From: Gramella sp. KN1008
GTDB taxonomy: Bacteria > Bacteroidota > Bacteroidia > Flavobacteriales > Flavobacteriaceae
DNA length: 64,000 nt
Direction: 5' to 3'
NCBI RefSeq assembly: GCF_004332155.1
Contig: NZ_SJDV01000005.1
Span: 236,581-300,580, forward strand
Each line of letters begins with the position of its first letter. Position 1 is the stretch's first letter. A model generated the notes under the pieces. That model was not told the DNA's origin. It saw only the letters and a program-made list of their open reading frames with translations, and made no database searches. Positions 27,595 through 36,346 of the stretch are shown one piece after another. Position numbers and translations under genes: made by a program.

Positions 27595-28788
27595 ATGAAA
27601 AATTTCTACCTACTTATAATGTGCTTCCTGGTCTCAGTGGCTTCAAACGCACAGAATGAAGATCTGGAACAGGAGATAATGAATTATTCTGATTCCAAAA
27701 GTCAGCTTATTTCCAAAGGCCGAAAGCTATTATTGGATAGCTTTATGGAAGAGAATATTCAAAAAGTTCGGAAAATCAAAGATTACCTGGTCACTGAAAT
27801 TGAGGATGAGGATTATGTGGCTCTTTATCCCAGTGAAGAATGGATGATCTTATACTGGACGGGTGAATATTATGCTTTGATGGATATGGTGCTTGAATTT
27901 TCAGAAGAAGACTTTGCTGAATTCCAGCGAAAAATCACCCCTGAGAAGGACCAATTATATTTTAAACTTGTGGAGAGATCCATGGCCGAGATCGAAGAAT
28001 TGGAAAGCAAGATCATTGCTTCTTCTCTTGAACAGGAACAGAAGGATTTCCTGATCCTTCATTTAAATTATATGGTTTCGGGAGAACCTTTGAACACTGT
28101 TCCGCAGGAGGATATTAATGAAATGGCAGATCTATATCTGGATAAATATTCATCCGGGAAATTTCATGATTACGTCAGGAATAATATCAGGTTTAGGTTT
28201 AAATCGTCTAACTGGGGTTTTGGTTTTGAATTTTTCAGTGGATATGGAATTTTTAACGGGGAAATAAGCGATCAATATAACAATCATGCTCCAATGGGGG
28301 TTGCCTTAGATGTGGAATATAAAAACTTTACCCTTTTTCTGCGGAACTATATTGGGTTCAGTAAAACATTAAGGGACCGGGAATTTGATCAGGGAACCTG
28401 GGAAAAGGGCGCTGCAGTTCTGGTGTTTTTACCTGAAGCTTCCATAGGATATAGTGTACTGGAAAATGATAAATTAAAACTTAGTCCTTTTGCTGGGATT
28501 GGAGCTGCGGCCGTAAGTCCTATTACCGCAGATGTTGAAAAACGACCCGAACTTGAGGACCTGCAGATTGGTTTTTCTACTGCCTACACTTTAGGAGTGA
28601 ATCTTAATATGAAACTGGGCTGGGAAACAGGCACGCTAATTCCCAACGAAAAGACCTACTGGTTTGTGAGACTCAGATATGGCTATACGATACCACAATT
28701 TGATGACTACCCCGGCTATAATGGTAACGTTCATACCTTAACACTGGGTATAGGGGGAATTGTTAGGGGTGTAAAACGCGATTTATAA
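27595..28788 (+). CDS. Exported protein of unknown function with C-terminal beta-barrel-like region
   Basis: From the ATG at 27595 the product is 397 aa with a signal peptide (NFYLLIMCFLVSVASNAQ). The N-terminal half (about 22-200) is helical and acidic with a coiled-coil look. The C-terminal half (about 205-397) alternates hydrophobic and polar residues in strand-like blocks and is Gly/aromatic rich, e.g. SIGYSVLENDKLKLSPFAGIG and the last strand THTLTLGIGG-type segment. An outer-membrane barrel is likely. I do not recognise a named family. It converges with ddl, with only 4 bp between the stop codons. Confidence 0.7.
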   Translation: MKNFYLLIMCFLVSVASNAQNEDLEQEIMNYSDSKSQLISKGRKLLLDSFMEENIQKVRKIKDYLVTEIEDEDYVALYPSEEWMILYWTGEYYALMDMVLEFSEEDFAEFQRKITPEKDQLYFKLVERSMAEIEELESKIIASSLEQEQKDFLILHLNYMVSGEPLNTVPQEDINEMADLYLDKYSSGKFHDYVRNNIRFRFKSSNWGFGFEFFSGYGIFNGEISDQYNNHAPMGVALDVEYKNFTLFLRNYIGFSKTLRDREFDQGTWEKGAAVLVFLPEASIGYSVLENDKLKLSPFAGIGAAAVSPITADVEKRPELEDLQIGFSTAYTLGVNLNMKLGWETGTLIPNEKTYWFVRLRYGYTIPQFDDYPGYNGNVHTLTLGIGGIVRGVKRDL

Positions 28789-28792
28789 TCTT

Positions 28793-29770
28793 TTAGTTTT
28801 CCAGAGCTGCCTCAATAGCACTTCCAAAAAGTTCCTGCAGGCTTATTCCGGCTTTTTCTGCCTGCTGAGGTAAGATGCTTGCCTGGCTAAGTCCCGGGTT
28901 TGTATTCATTTCAATAAAATGGGGTTCGCCATTATGAAAGATGAACTCAGACCTTGAATAACCCTTCATCTTTAACTTCCTGTATATCATTTTTGCGATA
29001 TTCTGAACTTTTTCAGTGTCTTCTTCAGAAATTCTCGCTGGAGTTATTTCCTGGGATTTTCCCAGATATTTTGCTTCATAATCAAAGAATTCATTCTCTG
29101 ATACGATCTCGGTCACCGGAAGTGCCAGGATCTCACCTTTATAAGTGATCACACCAACTGAAACTTCTGTTCCGTCAAGAAAGGATTCAATAATGATCTC
29201 ATCATCTTCAGATAGGGCATTTTTTATTGCAGGAACAATATCCTCTTTGGTATTTGCCTTTGCTACACCAAAACTACTTCCAGCGCGATTGGCCTTCACA
29301 AAACATGGAAGTCCTACTTTATCCACTATTTCATCAATATTAACTTCCTCACCCTTATCCAGGAAATAGTTGACGGCGGTATTTATTCCATAAGGTCTTA
29401 AAACACTTATCAGGTCTCGCTTGTTGAAAGTAAGGGCCGACTGATACATATCGCAACTGGTTTGCGGAATATTCAGTAATTCCAGGTATGCCTGCAAAAG
29501 CCCATTTTCACCGGGTGTTCCATGAATCGTGTTAAAAACGCAATCGAATCTTATCACTTTATCATTAATGGTAACAGTAAAATCACTTTTATTTACGGGA
29601 TATGGAGTGTCATCTGCTGCCACCACGAACCATTCGTTCTGTAAGATATGTACGCGGTAAGGTTCATAAAGCTTACGATCAAGATTCTTATAAACTATAT
29701 TTCCGCTGTTGATGGAGATGCGATATTCACTGGAATATCCACCCATTGCGATGGCAATACTTTTCTTCAT
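28793..29770 (-). CDS. ddl: D-alanine--D-alanine ligase
   Basis: Ddl makes the D-Ala-D-Ala dipeptide for peptidoglycan using ATP. I use the ATG at 29770 (MKKSIAIAMGGYSSEYRIS); a TTG two codons earlier is open but unnecessary. At 325 aa it is ATP-grasp in type, with NTIHGTPGENGLLQAYLEL, FVKANRAGSSFGVAKA and the C-terminal FIEMNTNPGLSQASILPQQ. A -7 element sits about 30 bp upstream. It diverges from the PASTA-rluD pair. Confidence 0.95.
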   Translation of the reverse strand: MKKSIAIAMGGYSSEYRISINSGNIVYKNLDRKLYEPYRVHILQNEWFVVAADDTPYPVNKSDFTVTINDKVIRFDCVFNTIHGTPGENGLLQAYLELLNIPQTSCDMYQSALTFNKRDLISVLRPYGINTAVNYFLDKGEEVNIDEIVDKVGLPCFVKANRAGSSFGVAKANTKEDIVPAIKNALSEDDEIIIESFLDGTEVSVGVITYKGEILALPVTEIVSENEFFDYEAKYLGKSQEITPARISEEDTEKVQNIAKMIYRKLKMKGYSRSEFIFHNGEPHFIEMNTNPGLSQASILPQQAEKAGISLQELFGSAIEAALEN

Positions 29771-29800
29771 ATTCAATATATCGGGTTAGAAGTCGTTAAA

Positions 29801-29808
29801 CAAAAATA
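29801..29808 (-). promoter_or_regulatory. Candidate -7 element for ddl
   Basis: The minus strand reads TATTTTTG, an exact TAnnTTTG match, 30 bp before the ddl ATG. Confidence 0.45.
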
Positions 29809-29846
29809 TCACTTAAAAGGGCAGTCACCAAAACCAAAGGGTTTTA

Positions 29847-29854
29847 TATCTTTG
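29847..29854 (+). promoter_or_regulatory. Candidate -7 element for the PASTA-rluD operon
   Basis: TATCTTTG, an exact TAnnTTTG match, lies 17 bp before the ATG at 29872. It is 38 bp from the opposing ddl element, so the two promoters are back to back. Confidence 0.5.
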
Positions 29855-29871
29855 CCCATTATCAATAAACT

Positions 29872-30492
29872 ATGGGATTATTCAGATTTATTTTTAGCAA
29901 GACCTTTTTAATACAGTTAGTACTTGCGGTTATCGTACTGGTTGTTATAGCATTTTTAACGATGCAATGGCTTGATTATTCTACCAACCAGGATCAAAGA
30001 ATTGAGGTGCCAGATCTGGCAAAAATGAATCTGGATGTGGTAGAAGATAAACTCGATGAACTTGATCTGAAATATGAGATACTGGATTCTGCTAATTTTA
30101 ATCCCGAATTCCCTAAGTATTCTGTAATAGACCAGGTACCGGCACCCGGCAAATTTGTAAAAGAAGACAGAAAAATATATCTCACCCTTAATCCATCGGG
30201 CTATCGTAAGATCCAGATTCCAACCGAAATTATAAGAAAGACTCGGCGACAGGTAGAGCCCACTCTGCGTTCACTTGGTTTTGAGATAGGAGAGATCACT
30301 TATAAGCCGGACATCGCAGAAGATGTGGTGCTGGAACTCAGGCATGAAGGAAAACTAGTAGAGCCGGGAGATGAATTGATGAAAACCTCGGTTATAGACC
30401 TGGTATTAGGTGATGGTAGTGGAAGGTATCATCAGGAAACGGAGGATACCAATGATGCAGACGAAACAGAAAACGAAGTTGATGAATTCTAA
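29872..30492 (+). CDS. PASTA-domain membrane protein
   Basis: The 206-aa product has one N-terminal membrane helix (about 9-31) and an extracytoplasmic part with PASTA repeats: about 42-105 (VPDLAKMNLDVVEDKLDELDLKYEI), about 112-180 (IPTEIIRKTRRQVEPTLRSLGFEIG), and an acidic tail. PASTA domains bind peptidoglycan fragments or beta-lactams. There is no kinase domain, unlike the Ser/Thr kinases of Gram-positives. It overlaps rluD by 11 bp and diverges from ddl, another cell-wall gene. Confidence 0.88.
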   Translation: MGLFRFIFSKTFLIQLVLAVIVLVVIAFLTMQWLDYSTNQDQRIEVPDLAKMNLDVVEDKLDELDLKYEILDSANFNPEFPKYSVIDQVPAPGKFVKEDRKIYLTLNPSGYRKIQIPTEIIRKTRRQVEPTLRSLGFEIGEITYKPDIAEDVVLELRHEGKLVEPGDELMKTSVIDLVLGDGSGRYHQETEDTNDADETENEVDEF

Positions 30493-31546
30493 AAAAGACC
30501 AGAGAGAAGAGATAGAGGAGCAGGAAGAGGACGAAAGTCTTTATGAACATCATAAGTTTGTTGCAGAGGTTGGTCAGAAGCCTTTAAGGGTAGACAAATA
30601 CCTGATGAACTTCATTGAGAATGCCACCCGAAATAAGATTCAGAAAGCCGCGAAAAGCGGAAATATCTACGTAAATAACGAAACGGTAAAACAGAACTAT
30701 AAGGTCAAGGCCGGTGATGTGGTGCAGGTTATGTTCGAGCATCCGCCGTATGAATACTTGCTGGTTCCTGAAGATATACCTCTTGATATAGTTTTTGAAG
30801 ATGACTATCTGCTCGTGGTTAACAAACCTGCCGGTATGGTAGTACATCCCGGGCATGGCAATTACAGCGGGACACTTATAAATGCTCTGGTTCATCATTT
30901 TGATAACCTGCCTAATAATAGCAGTGACAGGCCGGGACTGGTTCATCGTATTGATAAGGATACCAGCGGGCTGCTTGTTATAGCTAAAACAGAGCAGGCT
31001 ATGGCCCACCTTTCAAAACAGTTCTTTGATAAGACCAGTGAACGTGAATATATCGCTCTTGTTTGGGGGAATGTAGAGGAAGAGGAAGGTACTATAGAAG
31101 GTAATATTGGCCGGAATCCGAAGAACCGATTGCAGAATGTAGTTTATCAGGGAGATGATGCTGATAATGGTAAACCCGCAGTAACACATTATAAGGTTCT
31201 TGAGCGCTTTGGGTATGTGACCCTGGTTTCCTGCAAACTTGAGACGGGAAGAACGCATCAGATTCGTGTACATATGAAGCATATTGGTCATACACTTTTT
31301 AATGATGAACGTTACGGGGGTGACCGCATTTTAAAAGGAACCACTTTCACAAAATACAAGCAATTCGTCGATAACTGCTTTAAATTGCTTCCGCGGCAGG
31401 CGCTGCACGCTAAAACGCTAGGTTTTACTCATCCCGAAACCGGCAAATGGATGAGTTTTAATTCTGAACTACCGCAGGATATGGTAGACTGTATTGAGAA
31501 GTGGCGTAATTACGCTAAGAATCAGAAGGAGTTTCTGGATAATTAG
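30482..31546 (+). CDS. rluD: RluA-family 23S rRNA pseudouridine synthase (RluD-like)
   Basis: I start at the ATG of 30482, which overlaps the PASTA stop codon. Earlier in-frame ATGs back to 30410 lie inside that gene and would add an unrelated extension. The 354-aa product has an acidic N-terminal extension (about 1-25), an S4 RNA-binding domain (about 35-95: LRVDKYLMNFI) and the catalytic domain. The motif HRIDKDTSG gives catalytic Asp158. It probably makes pseudouridines in the helix 69 region of 23S rRNA. Assignment to RluD rather than a paralogue is from overall architecture. Confidence 0.9.
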   Translation: MNSKKDQREEIEEQEEDESLYEHHKFVAEVGQKPLRVDKYLMNFIENATRNKIQKAAKSGNIYVNNETVKQNYKVKAGDVVQVMFEHPPYEYLLVPEDIPLDIVFEDDYLLVVNKPAGMVVHPGHGNYSGTLINALVHHFDNLPNNSSDRPGLVHRIDKDTSGLLVIAKTEQAMAHLSKQFFDKTSEREYIALVWGNVEEEEGTIEGNIGRNPKNRLQNVVYQGDDADNGKPAVTHYKVLERFGYVTLVSCKLETGRTHQIRVHMKHIGHTLFNDERYGGDRILKGTTFTKYKQFVDNCFKLLPRQALHAKTLGFTHPETGKWMSFNSELPQDMVDCIEKWRNYAKNQKEFLDN

Positions 31547-31656
31547 GGCGTGTCCCAAAATGAGATTTTGGGTCGGGCTTTCAGCAGTCGCTGTCTCTCG
31601 AGCGACTCAGGACGAGCTCCAACAATGCCTCAATCCCTCACGCAGTAAAGCTGCGA
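31547..31656. repeat. Candidate dispersed structured repeat with three hairpins
   Basis: Right after the rluD stop codon are three consecutive hairpins. They are CCCAAAAT/ATTTTGGG (31554-31572), AGTCGCT/AGCGACT (31586-31607) and CGCAG/CTGCG (31641-31655). The segments GGTCGGGCTTTC and CAATCCCTCACGCAG resemble a repeat I recall from many flavobacterial intergenic regions. There is no coding frame. Only one copy is in this window, so repeat status rests on recall. Confidence 0.5.
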
Positions 31657-31733
31657 TTTTTAGTGTATAAGTGGCTTCTATCGATTCATAAGAAACAAAT
31701 TTCAGCGATCTTTCGGTTTTTGAACTGATGGGT

Positions 31734-31741
31734 TATCTTTG
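31734..31741 (+). promoter_or_regulatory. Candidate -7 element for yaaA
   Basis: TATCTTTG, an exact TAnnTTTG match, lies 22 bp before the yaaA ATG. Confidence 0.5.
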
Positions 31742-31763
31742 ATGGAAAATTAACCGAATAGAA

Positions 31764-32525
31764 ATGAAAATCGTTGTTTCGCCGGCAAAAATGCTGGATT
31801 ATGACTCAAAATTACCAACTACAAGAGGAACCCAGCCGGAATTCCTTGATACGGCTGTAAAACTTAATAGAAAACTTTCCCGCCAAAGCAAGAAAGAGAT
31901 CTCGGACCTGATGAGTATTAGTGATAAGCTGGCAGATCTTAATTATACCAGGTATCAGGAATTTCAGGAAGAACACGATAAGAAGAATTCCCGTCCTGCC
32001 ATCTATGCTTTTAACGGAGATGTTTATACCGGACTCGATGCTTATACGATTCCAACTGACAAACTTGACAGGCTGCAGGATACCCTGAGGATTCTTTCCG
32101 GAATGTATGGAATTTTGCGTCCGTTAGATTTGATTCAGCCTTACCGACTTGAAATGGGAACTTCCATTGGAATAGAAAGAAAAAAGAATCTTTATGAAGT
32201 CTGGGAAAATAAGGTGACAGATTATATAAATAGTGAACTGGAGGATGATGAGCTATTTCTGAATCTGGCCAGTAACGAATATTTCAAGGCTGTTAATGAG
32301 AAAAAACTGAAAGTCCCGGTGATTTCTCCGGTTTTTAAGGATTTCAAGAATGGAAAACTTAAGATCATTAGTTTCTTCGCGAAAAAAGCACGTGGCTCCA
32401 TGGTTCGTTACATCATTGATAATGATTGTAAAACTTTGGATGATATAAAAGGCTTTGATTATGACAGTTATCGCTTTAGTGAGGAATATACCGAAAAGGA
32501 GAATGAACCGACATTTATAAGATAA
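31764..32525 (+). CDS. yaaA: Peroxide stress protein YaaA (DUF328)
   Basis: The 253-aa product is a full-length Yaa[37 protein letters not shown]-type [25 protein letters not shown], and [10 protein letters not shown] are all present. In E. coli YaaA lowers intracellular free iron and DNA damage under peroxide stress, and it has a DNA-binding fold. It has its own promoter element and is followed 41 bp later by a uracil-DNA glycosylase-like gene, so a shared DNA-protection role is plausible but inferred. Confidence 0.94.
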   Translation: MKIVVSPAKMLDYDSKLPTTRGTQPEFLDTAVKLNRKLSRQSKKEISDLMSISDKLADLNYTRYQEFQEEHDKKNSRPAIYAFNGDVYTGLDAYTIPTDKLDRLQDTLRILSGMYGILRPLDLIQPYRLEMGTSIGIERKKNLYEVWENKVTDYINSELEDDELFLNLASNEYFKAVNEKKLKVPVISPVFKDFKNGKLKIISFFAKKARGSMVRYIIDNDCKTLDDIKGFDYDSYRFSEEYTEKENEPTFIR

Positions 32526-32566
32526 TAAGCTTTAAGTATAGAGCTTTCAGCAAAAAGCTATTTAAA

Positions 32567-33232
32567 TTGGAACTCTTCCATCACAAACATCCTTTCCCTC
32601 CATTTATCCCGGAAAATGCCACAAAACTGATCGTAGGCACGCTTCCGCCGCCAAGATTCACAAAAAGGCAGCTTAGGGAAGATGATGTTGATTTTTGTTA
32701 TGGAAGTGGAGATGGATTGTTATGGATCATTTTAGACCGGATCTTCGATCTGGATCTTAAATTCGAGAATACCGAAGAGGCTGTAGAGCAACGTAAAAGA
32801 TTCCTTCGGGAAAGAGGGATCGGGATCTGTGATGTGGTGGAAAGCAGTCGGCGAGAAAAGATCGATGCTTCCGATCTTGGAATGCAAAAGGTGGAGTTGA
32901 GGGATATGATAGGTATTCTTAAAGAAAACCAGAAAATAGATACGCTCCTTTTTACCGGCGGGAATTCTAAGAATGGCCCGGAATATTTCTTCAGAAAATA
33001 TTTAAAGGAGTCAACTCATGATATTCGTCTAAAGGTGATTTCAAACAGATCTCCTCGAATTCATCAGTTTGTACTTGATGGCAGGTTGATCAAAACTGTT
33101 TCTTTGATCGCACCCTCCGGAGCCGCCAATATAGCGGTGGGAAGTTCTCAGTTGTATAAGGATCTAAAAAAGAAAAACCCTGAATTCAATACTATTGATT
33201 TCAGGGTTCTTCAGTATAAAGAATTTTTCTAG
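32567..33232 (+). CDS. Uracil-DNA glycosylase superfamily protein
   Basis: The 221-aa product starts at a TTG (32567). It matches the UDG fold: the first motif IVGTLPPPRF, a YGSGDGLLWIILDRIF helix region, the central LLFTGGNSKNG and the C-terminal LIAPSGAANIA, which corresponds to the DNA-intercalation loop region. This divergent group is common in Bacteroidota. Activity on uracil or another base is not established from sequence. It follows yaaA by 41 bp. Its end is 7 bp from the convergent bTHX gene. Confidence 0.78.
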   Translation: MELFHHKHPFPPFIPENATKLIVGTLPPPRFTKRQLREDDVDFCYGSGDGLLWIILDRIFDLDLKFENTEEAVEQRKRFLRERGIGICDVVESSRREKIDASDLGMQKVELRDMIGILKENQKIDTLLFTGGNSKNGPEYFFRKYLKESTHDIRLKVISNRSPRIHQFVLDGRLIKTVSLIAPSGAANIAVGSSQLYKDLKKKNPEFNTIDFRVLQYKEFF

Positions 33233-33239
33233 GTGCTAA

Positions 33240-33374
33240 TCATTGCAATTCTTTTTTTTCCTGATCGGCAAGCGTAGTTGGTTTAATCTTAAACTTTTTA
33301 CGCTTAGGCCTTAACTTACCATGCGTGCCGATGGCGATTTTTCCTCGTTTGGTTTTTTTATCACCTTTTCCCAT
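33240..33374 (-). CDS. Small ribosomal subunit protein bTHX
   Basis: The minus strand encodes 44 residues starting MGKGDKKTKRGKIAIGTHGK, followed by a Lys/Arg-rich LRPKRKKFKIK segment. The MGKGDKKT-RRGKI start is diagnostic of bacterial THX proteins, which sit at the top of the 30S head. It is easily missed because of its size. It lies 3 bp after the 47-aa gene, so the two share a transcript. Confidence 0.88.
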   Translation of the reverse strand: MGKGDKKTKRGKIAIGTHGKLRPKRKKFKIKPTTLADQEKKELQ

Positions 33375-33377
33375 GAG

Positions 33378-33521
33378 TTATTTTTTGTTCTGTTGATCTT
33401 TGATAGTTTTTTCATCAATATCCACTTCATTGGTCTTTTCATTACGGTTTCCCGTTGGATTCGTAGGATTCTTTTGATCCTTGCTTCTTTCTTTGTGCTT
33501 ATCTTCAATTGGTCCTCCCAT
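33378..33521 (-). CDS. Hydrophilic 47-aa protein of unknown function
   Basis: The frame starts MGGPIEDKHKERSKDQKNPT and is highly charged (Lys, Asp, Glu, Asn), with no hydrophobic core. It is probably disordered. It precedes the bTHX gene by 3 bp. The tight spacing and clean frame support it being real; no function is suggested. Confidence 0.6.
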   Translation of the reverse strand: MGGPIEDKHKERSKDQKNPTNPTGNRNEKTNEVDIDEKTIKDQQNKK

Positions 33522-33568
33522 AACGTTCAAATTTTATGATTCAACTCTAAGATAGGAAGAAGCCGCAT

Positions 33569-33590
33569 AAAAACCTGCTAACAGGCTGTT
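33569..33590 (-). terminator. Probable terminator of the trp operon
   Basis: On the minus strand CCTG-TTAG-CAGG is followed by TTTTT, and AACAG before the stem can extend pairing with the T run. It starts 5 bp after the trpA stop codon. The GC core is short. Confidence 0.5.
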
Positions 33591-33594
33591 ACAA

Positions 33595-34365
33595 TTAGGT
33601 TAAAGCTTTAACATTTTGGACAAATGAGGAGATGTCTGAAATTCCATTCTTATCCACATATTTTATAAATGCACTTCCAATAATTGCTCCTTTCGCAAAT
33701 TCGGTAGCCTGGTCAAAGCTTTCTTTATCTTTTATTCCAAAACCTACTATCTGTGGATTTTTTAATTGCAGATTATCAATTCTTTTAAAGTATTTCCGGG
33801 TTTCCTCTCCGAATCCACTTGTTGAACCGGTCACACTGGCGCTACTCACCATATAAATGAATCCATCAGAGACCGAATCAATGAATTTTATACGTTCATC
33901 TGAAGTCTGGGGAGTGATCAGAAAGACATTGATAAGACCATATTTTTTGAATAGTTCACGGTATTTCTCATTGTAAACATCTACCGGCAGATCTGGAATG
34001 ATTAACCCATCAATGTCTGTTTCCTGGCATTTCTTGCAGAATTCCTCCACGCCGTATTGCAGGATCGGATTGAAATATCCCATAATGATCAGGGGAATTT
34101 CAACCTTTTCTCTAATACCTTCCAATTGTTCAAAAAGCTTTGTAGTGGTCATTCCATTCTTCAGCGCCTTGGTGGAACTTTCCTGAATTGTTGGTCCATC
34201 AGCTAATGGATCACTGAACGGGAGTCCGATTTCAATAAAATCTACCCCGCTTTTTTCCAGGTCTTTGATGATCTTTTCAGTATCATCGATATTCGGGAAA
34301 CCTGCTGTGAAATATATAGAAAGCAGTTTATGGTCTGCCTTGAGTTTTTCTTTGATTCTGTTCAT
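33595..34365 (-). CDS. trpA: Tryptophan synthase alpha chain
   Basis: TrpA cleaves indole-3-glycerol phosphate to indole, which is channelled to TrpB. The 256-aa TIM barrel has the catalytic Glu in DFIEIGLPFSDPLADGP and the Asp loop LIIPDLPV. It is the last gene of the trp operon, 83 bp after trpB; that gap is filled by a palindromic repeat. All other gaps in the operon are 5 bp or less. Confidence 0.97.
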   Translation of the reverse strand: MNRIKEKLKADHKLLSIYFTAGFPNIDDTEKIIKDLEKSGVDFIEIGLPFSDPLADGPTIQESSTKALKNGMTTTKLFEQLEGIREKVEIPLIIMGYFNPILQYGVEEFCKKCQETDIDGLIIPDLPVDVYNEKYRELFKKYGLINVFLITPQTSDERIKFIDSVSDGFIYMVSSASVTGSTSGFGEETRKYFKRIDNLQLKNPQIVGFGIKDKESFDQATEFAKGAIIGSAFIKYVDKNGISDISSFVQNVKALT

Positions 34366-34384
34366 TCTATAAAATCATTTTTTG

Positions 34385-34444
34385 TCGTCACGCTGAATTT
34401 AGTTCAGCATCCCAATAGATTCTGAAACAAGTTCAGAATGACGA
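34385..34444. repeat. 60-bp palindromic (REP/MITE-like) repeat between trpB and trpA
   Basis: The element has perfect 6-bp ends TCGTCA (34385-34390) and TGACGA (34439-34444). Inside are two hairpins, GCTGAA/TTCAGC (34392-34408) and ATTCTGAA/TTCAGAAT (34419-34439). I recall such elements scattered through Bacteroidota genomes. There is no other copy in this window. As mRNA it can fold and may affect trpA expression (inference). Confidence 0.7.
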
Positions 34445-34448
34445 AGAG

Positions 34449-35630
34449 CTAAAGATTAAAATATTCGATATAAGTATTGAGGTCCTTATCCCCACGCCCC
34501 GAAAGATTTACCACTACGATGTCATCTTCTTTGAACTTTCGGTCTTCAAAGATGGCCAGTGCATGAGAAGTTTCTATAGCCGGAATGATCCCTTCCAGTT
34601 TCGCCAGTTCCAGTCCTGCTTTCATCGCGGCTTCGTCTGTGATACTTATAAATTCACCCCTGCCACTCGTAAATAGATTCGCATGCATCGGTCCTACGCC
34701 GGGATAATCCAGCCCGGCCGAAATTGAGTATGGCTCGGTGATCTGTCCGTCGCCCGTTTGCATTAACAAAGTCTTACTACCGTGAATAATACCGGCTTTT
34801 CCCAGCGCTGAGGTGGCCGCACTTTCACCTGAATCAACTCCCTTTCCGGCAGCTTCAACAGCAATAATTCCGACATTCGGCTTATCCAGATAATGATAAT
34901 AGGCGCCCGCCGCGTTACTGCCTCCTCCAACACAAGCCACCACATAATCAGGATCTTCCCTGTTTTCTTTTTCTTTTAACTGGGTCTTGATCTCCTCTGA
35001 GATAACAGCCTGGAATCTGGCAACCATATCAGGGTATGGATGAGGTCCAACAACCGAACCAATGATATAATGGGTATCAACCGGATTATTGATCCAGTCA
35101 CGAATCGCTTCGTTGGTCGCATCCTTCAATGTTCGGCTTCCTGATTTAGCAGGAATTACTTTTGCACCCAGCATTTTCATACGGGCAACATTCGGTGCCT
35201 GCCTGTCAATATCTATTTCACCCATATAAACGATACATTCCATTCCCATTAATGCACAAACTGTCGCGGTAGCCACACCATGCTGGCCAGCACCGGTTTC
35301 AGCGATAATTCGATTTTTTCCAAGTTTTTGTGCCATCAGGATTTGCCCGATTGTATTGTTCACTTTGTGAGCGCCGGTATGACAAAGATCTTCACGTTTC
35401 AGGTAAACCTTTGTGCCATATTTTTCACTGAATCTTTTTGCATAATAAAGGGGAGTAGGGCGCCCCACATAATCTTTTAGAAGATCCTTGAATTCCTTTT
35501 GAAAGCTCTCTTCTTTCATTATATCAAGGTAGCGCGAACGCAATTCCTCAACATTCGGATATAACATTTCAGGAATATAGGCCCCTCCAAATTCTCCGTA
35601 ATATCCTTTTTCATCAACCTGATAGCTCAT
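34449..35630 (-). CDS. trpB: Tryptophan synthase beta chain
   Basis: TrpB condenses indole with serine using PLP. The 393-aa product has the Schiff-base Lys in HTGAHKVNN, the TGAGQHG loop, and GGGSNAAG for the cofactor phosphate. It begins 1 bp after trpF, so translation is coupled. It is the TrpB1 type that pairs with TrpA. Confidence 0.97.
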   Translation of the reverse strand: MSYQVDEKGYYGEFGGAYIPEMLYPNVEELRSRYLDIMKEESFQKEFKDLLKDYVGRPTPLYYAKRFSEKYGTKVYLKREDLCHTGAHKVNNTIGQILMAQKLGKNRIIAETGAGQHGVATATVCALMGMECIVYMGEIDIDRQAPNVARMKMLGAKVIPAKSGSRTLKDATNEAIRDWINNPVDTHYIIGSVVGPHPYPDMVARFQAVISEEIKTQLKEKENREDPDYVVACVGGGSNAAGAYYHYLDKPNVGIIAVEAAGKGVDSGESAATSALGKAGIIHGSKTLLMQTGDGQITEPYSISAGLDYPGVGPMHANLFTSGRGEFISITDEAAMKAGLELAKLEGIIPAIETSHALAIFEDRKFKEDDIVVVNLSGRGDKDLNTYIEYFNL

Positions 35631-35631
35631 T

Positions 35632-36345
35632 CTATAAATTTATCTGAGTTTTGAAATCTTTTAATTCCTTTAATTTTTTTAATCCCGGCTTGAGTTCAAA
35701 TTTACTGTTCACATCAACCGCATAGAGTAAGGCCGGTTTTCCTATTCTTAAAAAGTGGTCTTTTAGTTCTGAAATAGCACTTCCGTGTTCCGGGCCAATC
35801 CCGCCGCTTAAGAAGAAGGGGGTGTTGGAAGGATATTCTTTGAGTATCTGCCAGTTAAAATCTTTTCCTGAGCCTCCCCTTAGCTCCGTTTTAGTGTCGA
35901 AAAGAAAATAATCCACGATCCCTTCATAAGCTTTTATTACCTGAAAATCGAAACTTTCCCCAACCGAAAACACTTTGATCAGCTCAGGAGTATTCCCTAA
36001 TTTTTGGAGTTCGCTCTTCAGATCTTTACAGAATCCGGCAGTTTCATCGCCATGAAGCTGAACAGCATTTAGATTGTATTTTGAAACTTTTTGAAGGATA
36101 TCATTCAGGCCAGCATTTACGAAAACCCCTGTTTTTTTGATCTCGGCAGGAATTTCGGGAAGTTCACCATCAAAGTAACGTGGAGATTTGTCATAAAAAA
36201 TGAATCCCATATAATCAGGCTGCAGTTCGGCGACCTGTATCATATTTCCGGGCTGTTTCATCCCGCAAACCTTAAAACTTAAACCTGAACTTTGCCCCGA
36301 TGCCGGCGTGATCAGGTTTTTTTCTTCCATGTTTTCCTGGTTCAT
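35632..36345 (-). CDS. trpF: Phosphoribosylanthranilate isomerase
   Basis: TrpF catalyses the Amadori rearrangement of phosphoribosylanthranilate. The barrel has the catalytic Cys in FKVCGMKQ and the general acid Asp in [18 protein letters not shown]. The 237-aa length exceeds the usual 200-210 because of a roughly 22-residue polar N-terminal extension ([20 protein letters not shown]) before the first strand. The start is 1 bp after trpC, which supports the longer form, but a shorter translation is possible. Confidence 0.95.
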   Translation of the reverse strand: MNQENMEEKNLITPASGQSSGLSFKVCGMKQPGNMIQVAELQPDYMGFIFYDKSPRYFDGELPEIPAEIKKTGVFVNAGLNDILQKVSKYNLNAVQLHGDETAGFCKDLKSELQKLGNTPELIKVFSVGESFDFQVIKAYEGIVDYFLFDTKTELRGGSGKDFNWQILKEYPSNTPFFLSGGIGPEHGSAISELKDHFLRIGKPALLYAVDVNSKFELKPGLKKLKELKDFKTQINL

Positions 36346-36346
36346 T

